Source of the DNA: Verrucomicrobiales bacterium
Lineage (GTDB): Bacteria; Verrucomicrobiota; Verrucomicrobiia; Limisphaerales; J093
DNA length: 64,000 nt
Assembly (NCBI GenBank): GCA_024233305.1
Contig: JACKPV010000035.1
Location: 1-64,000 of the forward strand
Direction of reading: 5' to 3'
The notes under the pieces were generated by a model, which did no database searches, was not told where the DNA came from, and was given only the letters and a program-made list of their open reading frames with translations. A program made the position numbers and the translations under genes. This document shows positions 26,361 through 34,847 of this stretch, piece by piece; within the stretch, counting starts at the first letter, position 1; each line of letters starts with the position of its first letter.

Positions 26361-27574
26361 GATCCTCCCTTCGGCAAGCGGTAATCTCGCGCGGTGTCAA
26401 ACAGCGTCACAATGTTCGCCGCCGGCACGTTGGCCTGGATGTTGTGCACGGAGGCAAACACATGCCCGCTACCGGGCTGCAGCGCGTCCAGATGCGCGCG
26501 GACCTCCGCGGCGACCTCCTCCGGCCGGCCCTTCGTCAGCGTCCCCTGGCAATCGCAACTCCCACCCCAGAAGGCCAGACGGTCGCCGTATTCGCGCTTC
26601 AGCCAGCGGGGATCCATGCCCGCCGCGGTGGTTTGCACGGGGTTCAGGATGTCCACCCCCATTTCGATCAGGGAGGGTAACAGCGGGCCCAGCGCGCCGT
26701 CCGAGTGCAGGAACACCTTCCACTCCGTGTGCTGGTGAATCCAATCCAGCCCCCGCTGGTAGGCGGGCATCACCAGCTCGCGAAAGGAGCGAACCGAAAG
26801 GAACGGCGCCCGCTGCGTCCCGAAGTCATCGTTGACCTGCAAGATCTGGATGCGGTTCCCGACCGCCCCGTGCAATGCCTCGAGGTTCTCCAGCCAGGCC
26901 GTGACCAGTTCGTCGTACAGCCGCCGCACGTAGTCTGGTTCGCTGGCGAACGTCACCATCCAGTCCTCGAAACCGCCCGTGCCCAGCCCGTAGAACAGTT
27001 CATAGGGCGGTCCCAGCGGCGCGATGATCGCCCGGTCCGTCGTTTCCCAAAGCCGCCGCGCTTCCGCCTCCAGAAAGTCCAGGTCGGCGGCCTCCAACCG
27101 CGGCGCCTTCCAGCCGTCGAGTTCGGGGTGCAGCGCGCCGGGATACTTCTCCAGCCGGTCGAAATACCAGCCTTCCCGCGGCATCTGCGCGATCAGTTCG
27201 TCACCGCGGCGGATCACCCAGTCGCCGTTGGCATCGATGGCGGGATCAAAGCCCCGCGGCACCTCGACCTCGACGCCGTCGTGCAGGGTCCAGGGTTTCC
27301 AGCCGTCGTTGGGAATGCCGAAGGCCACTGCCCGCCGGTTCAATCCCACGCAGTCCGCGCCGAACCGCTCCGCAATGGCCGGCTCGATTTCAGCGAGCAT
27401 CTGGTAGACGTCGTAAACCCTCGGCGCCCGGCCGTTCTCCAGCCCGAGGTGCGCCTTTAACCGCGCGTAGGCGAACACCGAAATCCCGCTTTGCCGCGTG
27501 CCGCCCAGATCAACGGGCACCCGGTCGACGGGTTCGTGGCGGACGGCGGCCATGATGCGTTCGCGCGAATTCAC
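26357..27574 (-). CDS. Uroporphyrinogen decarboxylase-family protein (non-haem clade)
   Basis: A 405-residue member of the URO-D/MtaA/CmuA superfamily. The N-terminus is MNSRERIMAAVRHEPVDRVP, followed by VDLGGTRQSGISVFAY. Later motifs are GGFEDWM, VNDDFGTQRAPFLS, VFLHSDGALGPLLPSLIEMG and DILNPVQTTAAGMD. Genuine HemE enzymes lack several of these, and such divergent proteins are common next to sugar-catabolic genes in Verrucomicrobiota and Planctomycetota, where methyl- or corrinoid-linked roles have been suggested but not shown. The start chosen is a GTG at 27574 with an AAAGGA Shine-Dalgarno about 10 nt upstream; the longer frame upstream is not family-like. It is coupled to the oxidoreductase downstream. 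Confidence 0.83.
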   Translation of the reverse strand: MNSRERIMAAVRHEPVDRVPVDLGGTRQSGISVFAYARLKAHLGLENGRAPRVYDVYQMLAEIEPAIAERFGADCVGLNRRAVAFGIPNDGWKPWTLHDGVEVEVPRGFDPAIDANGDWVIRRGDELIAQMPREGWYFDRLEKYPGALHPELDGWKAPRLEAADLDFLEAEARRLWETTDRAIIAPLGPPYELFYGLGTGGFEDWMVTFASEPDYVRRLYDELVTAWLENLEALHGAVGNRIQILQVNDDFGTQRAPFLSVRSFRELVMPAYQRGLDWIHQHTEWKVFLHSDGALGPLLPSLIEMGVDILNPVQTTAAGMDPRWLKREYGDRLAFWGGSCDCQGTLTKGRPEEVAAEVRAHLDALQPGSGHVFASVHNIQANVPAANIVTLFDTARDYRLPKGGS

Positions 27575-27708
27575 GGGCAGTTTCCTTTCGTGCCGCGATG
27601 GAACCACGCCCGAGGGGGGATTGGCAACCGCCAGTTGGGCGCGGCCGCGAACGGTTCCGGGTCCGAGTGCCGGCAAAGCGCTTTCCCGGCGGGAGTTGGG
27701 CCGAATGG

Positions 27709-27729
27709 GGCGGAGATCACCGCTCCGCC
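27709..27729 (-). terminator. Possible terminator hairpin after the parvulin gene
   Basis: GGCGGAG (27709-27715) pairs with CTCCGCC (27723-27729) across a 7-nt loop that contains the stop codon of the upstream gene. No U-tract follows, so intrinsic termination is doubtful. Confidence 0.25.
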
Positions 27730-28823
27730 GGGAGCGTCACGACCACCCCAAATTCTGTTTTGAGGGCATCGAAATAGTCCGGGAGTTTTTGCTCTACCTT
27801 CTGGGCCAGCAGCAACTGCCGGATGTCGCTCTCCGCCTCTTCGTAGGGAATCTTGCCGGCCGGTTGACGGTCCTTGATACGGGCCAGGTAGAGGCCGAAC
27901 CGGGAGTCGATGATGTCACTCCACTGGCCGACCGGCAGAGAGAAGAGCCGGGCCTTCAATTCCGGCGCCATGGGCGCGTTGCGGGCGGCGACGTACTCCC
28001 CACCGGTCTGCTCGACATCCGGGTCGTCGGAGTACTGCGTGGCGAGCCGGGTGAAATCCTCGCCGTTCAGCAAGCGTTGGCGGAGTTCGGTGGCAAGTTC
28101 CCGCTTGGCCTCCTGCCGGGCGAGGGGCAGGGGTTCGCGGGTGACCCGGTCGACGGTGTAGAGCAACAGGAGTTGCGCGGTGACCCGTTCGGGGCGGTCC
28201 AATCGGGCGAGGTTGGCCCGTTTCAGCGCGGCGATCTGCGGTTCCGCGAGCGGTCCATCCGCCGGGTCAGCCGCGGTGATGGACCGCGTGCGGACATCTT
28301 CGCCGGCAGCGTAAAAGGCCCGCACTTCCTCCGGGTTGACGTTCAGTTTGTCGCGCAACTCACGATTGATGACCTGCTCGACAAGCGCCTGCTCCATCGC
28401 GCGGGCTTCGAACTCCTCGACGCTCATGCCGACCGCCGTCAGCTGCCGGGCGTAGGATTCCTCCGAGGGGGCCTTCTTCTTCGTGGCGGCGATGAAGGTC
28501 TCCCCGGCCTTCCGCGCCTGCGTGCGGTCGTCGGCGGTCGCCCGCCGGTCAATCACCCGCGCGAGGATCATCCGGTCGAGGAGGCGCGCCCGCGCGTCGG
28601 CCTCACGGTCGGGGGGAATGGCCTGGTCCTGGGTGGCGAGAGTGGCCTTGAGGGCCCGGAAATTGTCGTCCCACTGCTTCTGCCGGATCTCGAAGCCCTG
28701 CCCTTTGACGACAACGGGGTTGCCGAACAGGTCCTCGTAGGTCAGCGATTTCGATTCGCCCCCGCCGGCGGGGAGCACGACGGCCAATCCGATGAGCAGG
28801 GCCGGGAGCAGGCGGCGGGACAT
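27717..28823 (-). CDS. Exported parvulin-type peptidyl-prolyl cis-trans isomerase (PpiC/SurA-like)
   Basis: A 368-residue protein with an N-terminal signal peptide (LLPALLIGLAVVLPAGGG). Residues about 40-200 are a charged, helical SurA-type chaperone region (MILARVIDRRATADDRTQAR, then EEFEARAMEQALVEQVIN). Residues about 215-325 are the rotamase domain: VTAQLLLLYTVDR, LLNGEDFTRLATQYSDDPDV, GGEYVAARNAPMAPELKARL, and a final FGLYLARIKDR strand. Proteins of this type assist folding of outer-membrane and periplasmic proteins, a plausible need given the many exported proteins encoded nearby. It starts 3 nt after serA and is almost certainly cotranscribed with it. Confidence 0.88.
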   Translation of the reverse strand: MSRRLLPALLIGLAVVLPAGGGESKSLTYEDLFGNPVVVKGQGFEIRQKQWDDNFRALKATLATQDQAIPPDREADARARLLDRMILARVIDRRATADDRTQARKAGETFIAATKKKAPSEESYARQLTAVGMSVEEFEARAMEQALVEQVINRELRDKLNVNPEEVRAFYAAGEDVRTRSITAADPADGPLAEPQIAALKRANLARLDRPERVTAQLLLLYTVDRVTREPLPLARQEAKRELATELRQRLLNGEDFTRLATQYSDDPDVEQTGGEYVAARNAPMAPELKARLFSLPVGQWSDIIDSRFGLYLARIKDRQPAGKIPYEEAESDIRQLLLAQKVEQKLPDYFDALKTEFGVVVTLPAER

Positions 28824-28826
28824 GGG

Positions 28827-30419
28827 TCAGAGCTGGACGACGTGGAGGTTCGTGATGGCGGGGTCGTTCCGGAGCTCTTCGAGGGCGGCCTTGGGGGGCA
28901 CGCTGTCGAGGTTGAGCACGCTGAGGGCGCGACCGCCGGCCTCGTCGCGGTGGAGGCTCATGCTGGCAATGTTCACCGAGGCCCGGCCCAGGATCGAGCC
29001 GATGTGGCCGACCATGCCCGGGCGGTCGGTGTTGTTGAGGAGCAGGAGGACGCCTTCGGGGACGATCTCGACCGGCTGGCTGTTCATGCGCACGATGCGA
29101 GGCAGCATCTGGGCGCTGAAGAATGTGCCGCCGACCGAGCGGCGTTCCTCGCCGGCCCAGGCGGAAACGTGGACCCATTCCTGGAAGTCCGTTTCCTCGT
29201 TGGACTTAACCTCCTCGACCAGGAGGCCGAGGCTGTTGGCGAGGTTGCGGACATTCACGGTGTTGACCTCCGTTCCGGCGGCGTTCTGGAGGAAACCCTT
29301 GAGCACGGCCCGGCTGATCGGGTCGCCGGGCAGGGCGGTGGCCTTGCCGCCGTAGGTGATCACCAGGCGGTCGTTCCGGCGCGGTGTTATCTGGGCGAGC
29401 AGGCGACCGAGCTTTTCGCCGAGGTTGAGATACGGCCGGACCTGCTCGAAGGTGCGCGCGTCCATGCTCGGCAAGTTGACCGCGTTGCGGACCGTGCCGT
29501 CGCGGAGGAAATCGGTGATGGCCTCGGCGACCTCGATGCCAACGTTGTCCTGGGCCTCGCTGGTGCTCGCGCCCAGGTGCGGGGTCATGATCAGATTCGG
29601 GGCGCTTCGCAGCGGGGAATCGGCGGGCAGCGGCTCGGTGGTGTAGACATCCAATGCCGCGCCGGCGACCTGGCCACTTTCGAGGGCGGCGAGGAGGTCG
29701 CTCTCGTGGACGATGCCGCCGCGGGCGCAGTTGACAATGCAGACTCCGCGCTTCATGGAGTTCATGGCGGCGGCGTGGACCATCCCATTGGTTTCCTCGC
29801 TCATCGGCAGGTGGACGGTGAGGAAGTCGACCCGCGGGTACAAGTCCTCGGGGCGTTCGACCAGTTCGACCTGCAGGGCCTTGGCCCGGGCATGGCTGAG
29901 GTAGGGATCATACGCCAGAACCGTCATGCCGAAGGTCAGGGCGCGCCGACTGACCTCGCTTCCGATCCGACCCAAGCCGAGGATGCCGAGCGTTTTTCCG
30001 TTGAGTTCGCTGCCCTTGTAGAGTTTCCGGTCCCACTTGCCGGCTTTCATGGAGGCGTGGGCCATCGGGATCTTGCGGGCCAGCGACATGATCAAGGAAA
30101 AGGCCAGTTCCGCCGTGGAGATGGTGTTGCCGCCAGGGGTGTTCATCACCACCACGCCGTGGGCGGTTGCCGCCGCGACGTCGACGTTGTCCACGCCCAC
30201 TCCCGCGCGCCCCACGACGCGCAGGCTTCCGGCGGCCTCCATGACCTTCCGGGTGATCTTGGTTTCGGAACGAACCACCAGGGCGGCGGCATCCGCCACC
30301 AGGGGGAGGAGTTCCTCCTCGCTGTGACGCTTTTCGAGCACGACAACCTCGAACTCGGGTTGTTCCTTGAGCAGGGCGATGCCTTTCGGCGACACGGGGT
30401 CGCAAACGATGATCTTCAT
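28827..30419 (-). CDS. serA: D-3-phosphoglycerate dehydrogenase
   Basis: A 530-residue long-form SerA, which oxidises 3-phosphoglycerate to 3-phosphohydroxypyruvate in the first step of serine synthesis. The substrate domain begins MKIIVCDPVSPKGIALLKEQ, with VVGRAGVGVDNVDVAAA. The NAD domain contains KTLGILGLGRIGSEV, and the catalytic segments are NCARGGIVHESDL and TPHLGASTSEAQ, which provides the catalytic His. Residues about 320-450 form the allosteric-substrate-binding domain, and the C-terminal 75 residues are an ACT domain (NNTDRPGMVGHIGSILG), suggesting serine feedback control. The ATG at 30419 has a GGAGA Shine-Dalgarno, one of the few clear ones here, and a good promoter upstream. Confidence 0.95.
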   Translation of the reverse strand: MKIIVCDPVSPKGIALLKEQPEFEVVVLEKRHSEEELLPLVADAAALVVRSETKITRKVMEAAGSLRVVGRAGVGVDNVDVAAATAHGVVVMNTPGGNTISTAELAFSLIMSLARKIPMAHASMKAGKWDRKLYKGSELNGKTLGILGLGRIGSEVSRRALTFGMTVLAYDPYLSHARAKALQVELVERPEDLYPRVDFLTVHLPMSEETNGMVHAAAMNSMKRGVCIVNCARGGIVHESDLLAALESGQVAGAALDVYTTEPLPADSPLRSAPNLIMTPHLGASTSEAQDNVGIEVAEAITDFLRDGTVRNAVNLPSMDARTFEQVRPYLNLGEKLGRLLAQITPRRNDRLVITYGGKATALPGDPISRAVLKGFLQNAAGTEVNTVNVRNLANSLGLLVEEVKSNEETDFQEWVHVSAWAGEERRSVGGTFFSAQMLPRIVRMNSQPVEIVPEGVLLLLNNTDRPGMVGHIGSILGRASVNIASMSLHRDEAGGRALSVLNLDSVPPKAALEELRNDPAITNLHVVQL

Positions 30420-30448
30420 GTTTCTCCGATGCAGAATATCGTGCCGGC

Positions 30449-30478
30449 AGCGTAGGGGAAGGCGCTTGCCCTGGTCAA
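30449..30478 (-). promoter_or_regulatory. Predicted serA promoter
   Basis: Minus-strand TTGACC (30473-30478), an 18-bp spacer and TACGCT (30449-30454). A leader of roughly 25 nt with GGAGA just before the ATG follows, unlike the leaderless arrangement at many other genes here. Confidence 0.5.
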
Positions 30479-30690
30479 ACCCGGTTTCGGGCGCCGTTTC
30501 CTGGCTTGCGGCCCGAACCGGCATAGGCCGTGTTCTTGGAGCGACTGGGATTGGAGTCGCCCCTGATCCTGCCCGGCAGCCGGCGACGGGACGCCACCGA
30601 CAGATTGTTCAAGCGCCGCGCGCGGATCCGATCCCGGCGCGATCTCACCCAGGGGAGCCATGGCCGGGGCGCGGTGGCGAAACCCGCTGA

Positions 30691-30719
30691 TTGCGCGTTG
30701 CCGGGCGGGAGCGTAGGCT
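30691..30719 (+). promoter_or_regulatory. Predicted promoter of the prepilin-like gene
   Basis: TTGCGC (30691-30696), 17-bp spacer, TAGGCT (30714-30719), 85 nt before the ATG. It lies in the divergent gap between serA and the prepilin-like gene. Confidence 0.35.
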
Positions 30720-30804
30720 TCGGCCAAGTCCGAGCCGTGGAACCGGGCAGTCAGCCGTCTCCGGCTCCGACGCGATTGGTCTGACGGGAACACAAGATGC
30801 CATC

Positions 30805-31647
30805 ATGAGAATGATCGAACCTGCCTCTGGTCGCCGGAGCCGGATCGGCGCGGGCGCCGGCTTCACCCTCATCGAACTGCTCGTCGTCATCGCCATCATC
30901 GCCATCCTGGCGGGCATGCTGCTGCCCGCGTTGGCGAAGGCGAAGGGCAAGGCGCAGCAGATCCAGTGCCTCAGCAACACGAAGACGCTCGTGCTTTCCA
31001 CCTTCATGTATCTCTCGGACTACGGAAAGCCGGTGCCTTACAACGGGCAGGCCACGGCCTACATGGACGATGCGCTCTGGGTGACAGTCCTGGCCACGAA
31101 CTATGGCGGCATCAACGAGGCACGCATCTGTCCGTCCGCGCCGCCGGCCCCCACCAAGGCCAAGCGCCGGCATCCCAGCAGCGGCTCCGTGAACCAGACC
31201 TGGCTTTGGACCAGTTCCCGGGGCGTGGACTACGAAGGGAGTTACGCTTTCAACGGCTGGTTCTACGGGGATGACGATCCCTACTTCAGCAGCGCCCAGC
31301 ACAAACCGAAGAAATACCGCAGCGAGATCGATTGTCCCCGACCATCCAACACCCCGGTCATCGCCGACAGCAACTGGATCGACACCTGGCCGCAGCCGCA
31401 GGATCCGCCCGCCAGGAACCTGTTCACCGGGGACGACTTCGCCGGCGCCATGGTCCGTCTGACGCTCCCGCGCCACGGGGGGGGGACGTGGCCCCGCAAT
31501 GCGACTTTCGATCCCAAGGACGACCTGCCCGGGGCGATCAACATCGGTTTCGTCGATGGCCACTCGGGACTCATCAAGCTGGAACGTCTCTGGAGCCTGG
31601 ACTGGCACAAGGATTGGGTGACGCCGGCGAGGCGTCCCGGAAAGTGA
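30805..31647 (+). CDS. Prepilin-type N-terminal cleavage/methylation protein
   Basis: A 280-residue protein. After a short basic leader comes the type IV prepilin signal GAGAGFTLIELLVVIAIIAI (cleavage between G19 and F20, Glu at mature position 5) and the long hydrophobic helix ending MLLPALAKAK. The C-terminal part has the GFVDGHSGLIKLERLWSLDW ending typical of the large family of Verrucomicrobiota/Planctomycetota pseudopilin-like proteins (DUF1559-like), which occur in many copies per genome. Processing by a prepilin peptidase and an inner-membrane or cell-surface location are expected. The individual role of these paralogues is unknown. No pilus or type II secretion gene lies nearby. Confidence 0.88.
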   Translation: MRMIEPASGRRSRIGAGAGFTLIELLVVIAIIAILAGMLLPALAKAKGKAQQIQCLSNTKTLVLSTFMYLSDYGKPVPYNGQATAYMDDALWVTVLATNYGGINEARICPSAPPAPTKAKRRHPSSGSVNQTWLWTSSRGVDYEGSYAFNGWFYGDDDPYFSSAQHKPKKYRSEIDCPRPSNTPVIADSNWIDTWPQPQDPPARNLFTGDDFAGAMVRLTLPRHGGGTWPRNATFDPKDDLPGAINIGFVDGHSGLIKLERLWSLDWHKDWVTPARRPGK

Positions 31648-31759
31648 CCCATCCGGGCCGTTCGGGAAGGGCGGGGGGCATTCCGGCCTTTTCGGAGCGC
31701 GGAGTCCGTCCCGCCGCAGGCTTGCCTTCCGGCGGGTCCAGCGGAATGAAACCCGCACT

Positions 31760-32725
31760 CTACTTCCCCGGCCGCCTCGAACTCGGGAGAAGTGGAGCTG
31801 CGCCCGGCGCGCGGCGGGACGGAGCCGGGGGCTTGGCGGGCGATGCCGGACGTCGTCCGCCGTTGCGTCGGGCCGCCGCATCGAGCGGTTGCGAAAGGAG
31901 CCGCTCGGCTTCGGCGACGTAGTCGGGGTTCAGTTCGATGCCAAGGAAGCGTCGATCCAGGAGCCGGGCGGCAAGTCCCACCGTGCCGACCCCGAAAAAG
32001 GGGTCCAGCACCAGGTCGCCGGGGCGGGTGGAGGCGAGGAGGCAGGGGGTGACCAGTTCCAGCGGGAACGAGGCGATGTGCGCGCCGGCGGAAGGGGTGG
32101 TATGGATGTGCCACACCGAGCGGCGATTCCGGGGACCCCGGCCGCCTGGTTCGCGGATGGCCCCGGCGTCGTAGTGGTAGCGCCCGGACTTGGTGAACAT
32201 GAACAGATACTCGTGGGCGCGGGTCGGCCGATCCTGGACGCTTTCGGGCATGGCGTTTGGCTTGTGCCAGATGACATCGCTCCGCAGGTACCAGCCGTCC
32301 TGCTGCAGCCCGAAGGCCAGCCGCCAGGGCACTCCCAACAGGTCCTTGTCCTTCAGTCCCGGAGGGTTGTCGGGCCGGGTGTTCATGGCGCGGTTCGGGT
32401 TCTTCCTGTCCGGCGCCCGCCGGCCCCGGTTGCCGCTGGTGTAGCCATCCCCAAGGTTCAGCCACAGCGTGCCGTCGGGCCTCAGCACCCGGCGGACCTC
32501 GGCGAAGACACCCGTCAGCCGGTTGACGAACGCCGCCAGCGTCGGTTCGAGGCCAATCTGTCCGGCCACACCGTAGTCCCGCAAGCCCCAGTAGGGGGGC
32601 GACGTGATGACGCACTGCACCGACTCGTCCGGCAACCGTGGCAACACTTCGGTGACGTCCCCTTCAACGAGCAGGGACTCGTCGAGGGCGAGGGGCGAGG
32701 CCTTCGTGACGTGGGTTCGCTTCAT
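31760..32725 (-). CDS. Site-specific DNA methyltransferase, beta-class (TSPPYW), orphan
   Basis: A 321-residue SAM-dependent methylase. The catalytic motif IV is TSPPYWGLRDYG (residues 41-52), of the SPPY type common in N4-cytosine enzymes though also found in some N6-adenine ones. SAM motif I follows later in the chain as LDPFFGVGTVGLAARLLDRR (near residue 238), so the order IV then I defines a beta-class enzyme. FLGIELNPDYVAEAERLL follows, and the last 40 residues are a low-complexity Ala/Pro/Arg tail. No restriction endonuclease is adjacent, so it may be a solitary methylase with a regulatory or protective role. The methylated base and recognition site cannot be predicted here. Confidence 0.88.
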   Translation of the reverse strand: MKRTHVTKASPLALDESLLVEGDVTEVLPRLPDESVQCVITSPPYWGLRDYGVAGQIGLEPTLAAFVNRLTGVFAEVRRVLRPDGTLWLNLGDGYTSGNRGRRAPDRKNPNRAMNTRPDNPPGLKDKDLLGVPWRLAFGLQQDGWYLRSDVIWHKPNAMPESVQDRPTRAHEYLFMFTKSGRYHYDAGAIREPGGRGPRNRRSVWHIHTTPSAGAHIASFPLELVTPCLLASTRPGDLVLDPFFGVGTVGLAARLLDRRFLGIELNPDYVAEAERLLSQPLDAAARRNGGRRPASPAKPPAPSRRAPGAAPLLPSSRRPGK

Positions 32726-32911
32726 GCTTCAGACGGCTTCCCGACGGAACCTAATTGAGCGGACGCCGGCGGAGAAGGCGCAACTGCGGCTCGGGCGTCG
32801 TCCGTCCGACGTCATTCGCTCTCCACGGTGGCGGCGCCCGCCGGAGTGGCCGTTGAGGCGCGGGCGGGGATTCGAGGCCTGGGCTGGGACGTCGGGCGGG
32901 ACCGGAACCGG

Positions 32912-32940
32912 TTGCCAAACGCAACCGGGTGCGCCATGCT
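32912..32940 (+). promoter_or_regulatory. Predicted promoter of the DUF1080 gene (leaderless geometry)
   Basis: TTGCCA (32912-32917), 17-bp spacer, CATGCT (32935-32940), then 6 nt to the ATG at 32947. Confidence 0.4.
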
Positions 32941-32946
32941 GCGCGG

Positions 32947-33750
32947 ATGATTTCAGCGTGCTTGCGCGGCTGGCTCCGCCCCTGGCTGGCGGTGGCGCTT
33001 GGTGGGGCGGGAACGTCGCTCGTTGCCGCCGACCTGGTTCACGCCAAGGACGGATCGGGCGTGTACGGCTACAAGGACACCCCGAAACTCCCGTGGTGCG
33101 ATTACCTCGTGCATGATCCCGATCGGCCGGCCCCTGCACGGGTGGATCCCGGCCCGTCCGGTCCTCCTGCGCCGGTTCCGGCGGACGCGGTCGTGCTGTT
33201 CAGCGGCGGCGAAATGGGCGCCTGGCAGCCTTCGTCCTGGCGGGTGATTGACGGTTGTCTGGAGGCCGGCGAGGGGGTCCTGAGCACGAAGGCGCAGTTC
33301 GGGGATGCGCAAATCCACCTCGAATTCATGGGGCCGAAGGACTTCGAAGGCCCCTGGTACAACCAGGGCAACAATGGCGTGATGCTGATGGGCCAGTTCG
33401 AAATCCAGATTTTCGATTCGTTCAACGAGAAACTCTATCCGGACGGTCAATGCGCCGCGATCTACGGCCAGACGCCGCCGCGGGTGAACGTAACCCGTCC
33501 GCCCGGGCAATGGCAGAGCTTCGACATCTTCTTCACGGCACCGCGCTATGACGGGGACCGGCTCGTGGCTCCGGCCCGGGTGACCGTGGTGCACAACGGC
33601 GTGCTGGTGCATCTCGACGAGGAGATTCACGGACCGACCGGGCATCGCATCGTGGGCCAGTACAAGCAGCCGGTCACCCACGGTCCGCTGGCCCTGGGCG
33701 GGCACGGTTGTCCGGTGCGGTTTCGCAACATCTGGCTACGCAAACTCTGA
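32947..33750 (+). CDS. Secreted DUF1080 (3-keto-disaccharide hydrolase-like) protein
   Basis: A 267-residue protein with a signal peptide (MISACLRGWLRPWLAVALGG, cleavage near the AA before DLVHAKDG). The rest is a DUF1080 jelly-roll: VVLFSGGEMGAWQPSSWRV, then QFGDAQIHLEFMGP, NQGNNGVMLMGQFEIQIFDS, and the terminal FRNIWLRKL. Recent work links DUF1080 proteins to hydrolysis of 3-keto-glycosides produced by Gfo/Idh-type oxidoreductases, and the next gene encodes such an oxidoreductase. The start at 32947 is supported by the promoter position and by the signal peptide; a frame six codons longer exists. Confidence 0.87.
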   Translation: MISACLRGWLRPWLAVALGGAGTSLVAADLVHAKDGSGVYGYKDTPKLPWCDYLVHDPDRPAPARVDPGPSGPPAPVPADAVVLFSGGEMGAWQPSSWRVIDGCLEAGEGVLSTKAQFGDAQIHLEFMGPKDFEGPWYNQGNNGVMLMGQFEIQIFDSFNEKLYPDGQCAAIYGQTPPRVNVTRPPGQWQSFDIFFTAPRYDGDRLVAPARVTVVHNGVLVHLDEEIHGPTGHRIVGQYKQPVTHGPLALGGHGCPVRFRNIWLRKL

Positions 33751-33818
33751 ACCGCCGCGCGGCGGCGACGCCGGGTCTCACGCGGGTTTTCATCAACGCA
33801 AATCGAAGGTAACGCAAC

Positions 33819-34847
33819 ATGGTCAACGTAGGTGTCATCGGGCTCGGCTTCATGGGGCTGACCCATCTCAAGGCGTATCAGAAGGTCAAGGGCGCGCGGA
33901 TCGCCGCGATCTGCGACGCGGTGCGGTTGCCCGCGGACGGCAACCTGGGCAGCGTCGCGGGCAACATCGCCAACACGGAGGAGATGCGGCTCGACATGGC
34001 GCAGGTGAAAGGCTACCGCGACTACCGGGAAATGCTGGCCAACCCGGAGATCGAGATGGTGGACATCTGCGTGCCGACCTCGCTGCATGCGCCCATGGCG
34101 ATCGATTCGCTCGCCGCCGGCAAGCACGTGCTCTGTGAAAAACCCCTCGCCCGCGACAGCACCACGGCGCGGCGGATTGTCGAGGCGGCCGGAGGCGCGA
34201 AAGGCTTCTTCATGCCGGCGATGTGCTTGCGGTTCTGGCCCGAGTGGGCGTGGTTGAAGGCCGCCATGGACGACAACCGCTTCGGGCGGTTGCTGGCGGC
34301 TTCGTTTCTCCGGTTGAGCGAGCCGCCCGGGTGGAGCCAGGGCACCTACCTGAAGGGCGCCGAGTCCGGCGGGGCACTGCTTGACATGCACATCCACGAC
34401 AGCGATTTCATCCAGTTCTGCTTCGGCCGCCCGAAGTCCGTGTTTGCCACCGGCCAGACCCTGCTCAGTGGCGCCGTGGATCACGTGTGCACCACCTACC
34501 AGGTCGCCTCCGGGGCCAGCGTCACCGCGTCGGGCAGCTGGCTGATGCACAAGGGGTCCGGATTCAAGATGGCCTACCTCGCGAACTTCGAGAATGCCAC
34601 CGTGGACTACGACAGCACCCGGGGCGCCGACTGCCTGCGGGTGTGCGAGCGCGATCACGAACCGCAGACTGTGAAGCTCGAAGGCCACGACGGTTACGTG
34701 GGTGAGATTCAGCACTTGGTGGACGCCATCGCGTCGGGCCAAGCCCCCACTGTGGTGACCGCGGCCGACGGGCTGGCGGCTGTGGCTATTTGCGAAGCCG
34801 AGGAAAAGTCCGTGCAGACGGGCGCCGTGGTCCCGGTGGCCTGCTGA
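33819..34847 (+). CDS. Gfo/Idh/MocA family oxidoreductase (cytoplasmic)
   Basis: A 342-residue dehydrogenase with a normal NAD(P) loop, VGVIGLGFMGLTHLKAY (GLGFMG), then VDICVPTSLHAPMAIDSLAA and the EKP motif VLCEKPLARDSTTARRI. The C-terminal domain contains GGALLDMHIHDSDFIQFCFG, whose His/Asp residues form the usual catalytic site. It carries no export signal, in contrast to the Tat-targeted relatives at 51.0 and 54.9 kb. It follows the DUF1080 gene by 68 bp, with AAGG 9 nt before its ATG, and the two may act in sequence on a keto-sugar pathway. Confidence 0.92.
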   Translation: MVNVGVIGLGFMGLTHLKAYQKVKGARIAAICDAVRLPADGNLGSVAGNIANTEEMRLDMAQVKGYRDYREMLANPEIEMVDICVPTSLHAPMAIDSLAAGKHVLCEKPLARDSTTARRIVEAAGGAKGFFMPAMCLRFWPEWAWLKAAMDDNRFGRLLAASFLRLSEPPGWSQGTYLKGAESGGALLDMHIHDSDFIQFCFGRPKSVFATGQTLLSGAVDHVCTTYQVASGASVTASGSWLMHKGSGFKMAYLANFENATVDYDSTRGADCLRVCERDHEPQTVKLEGHDGYVGEIQHLVDAIASGQAPTVVTAADGLAAVAICEAEEKSVQTGAVVPVAC

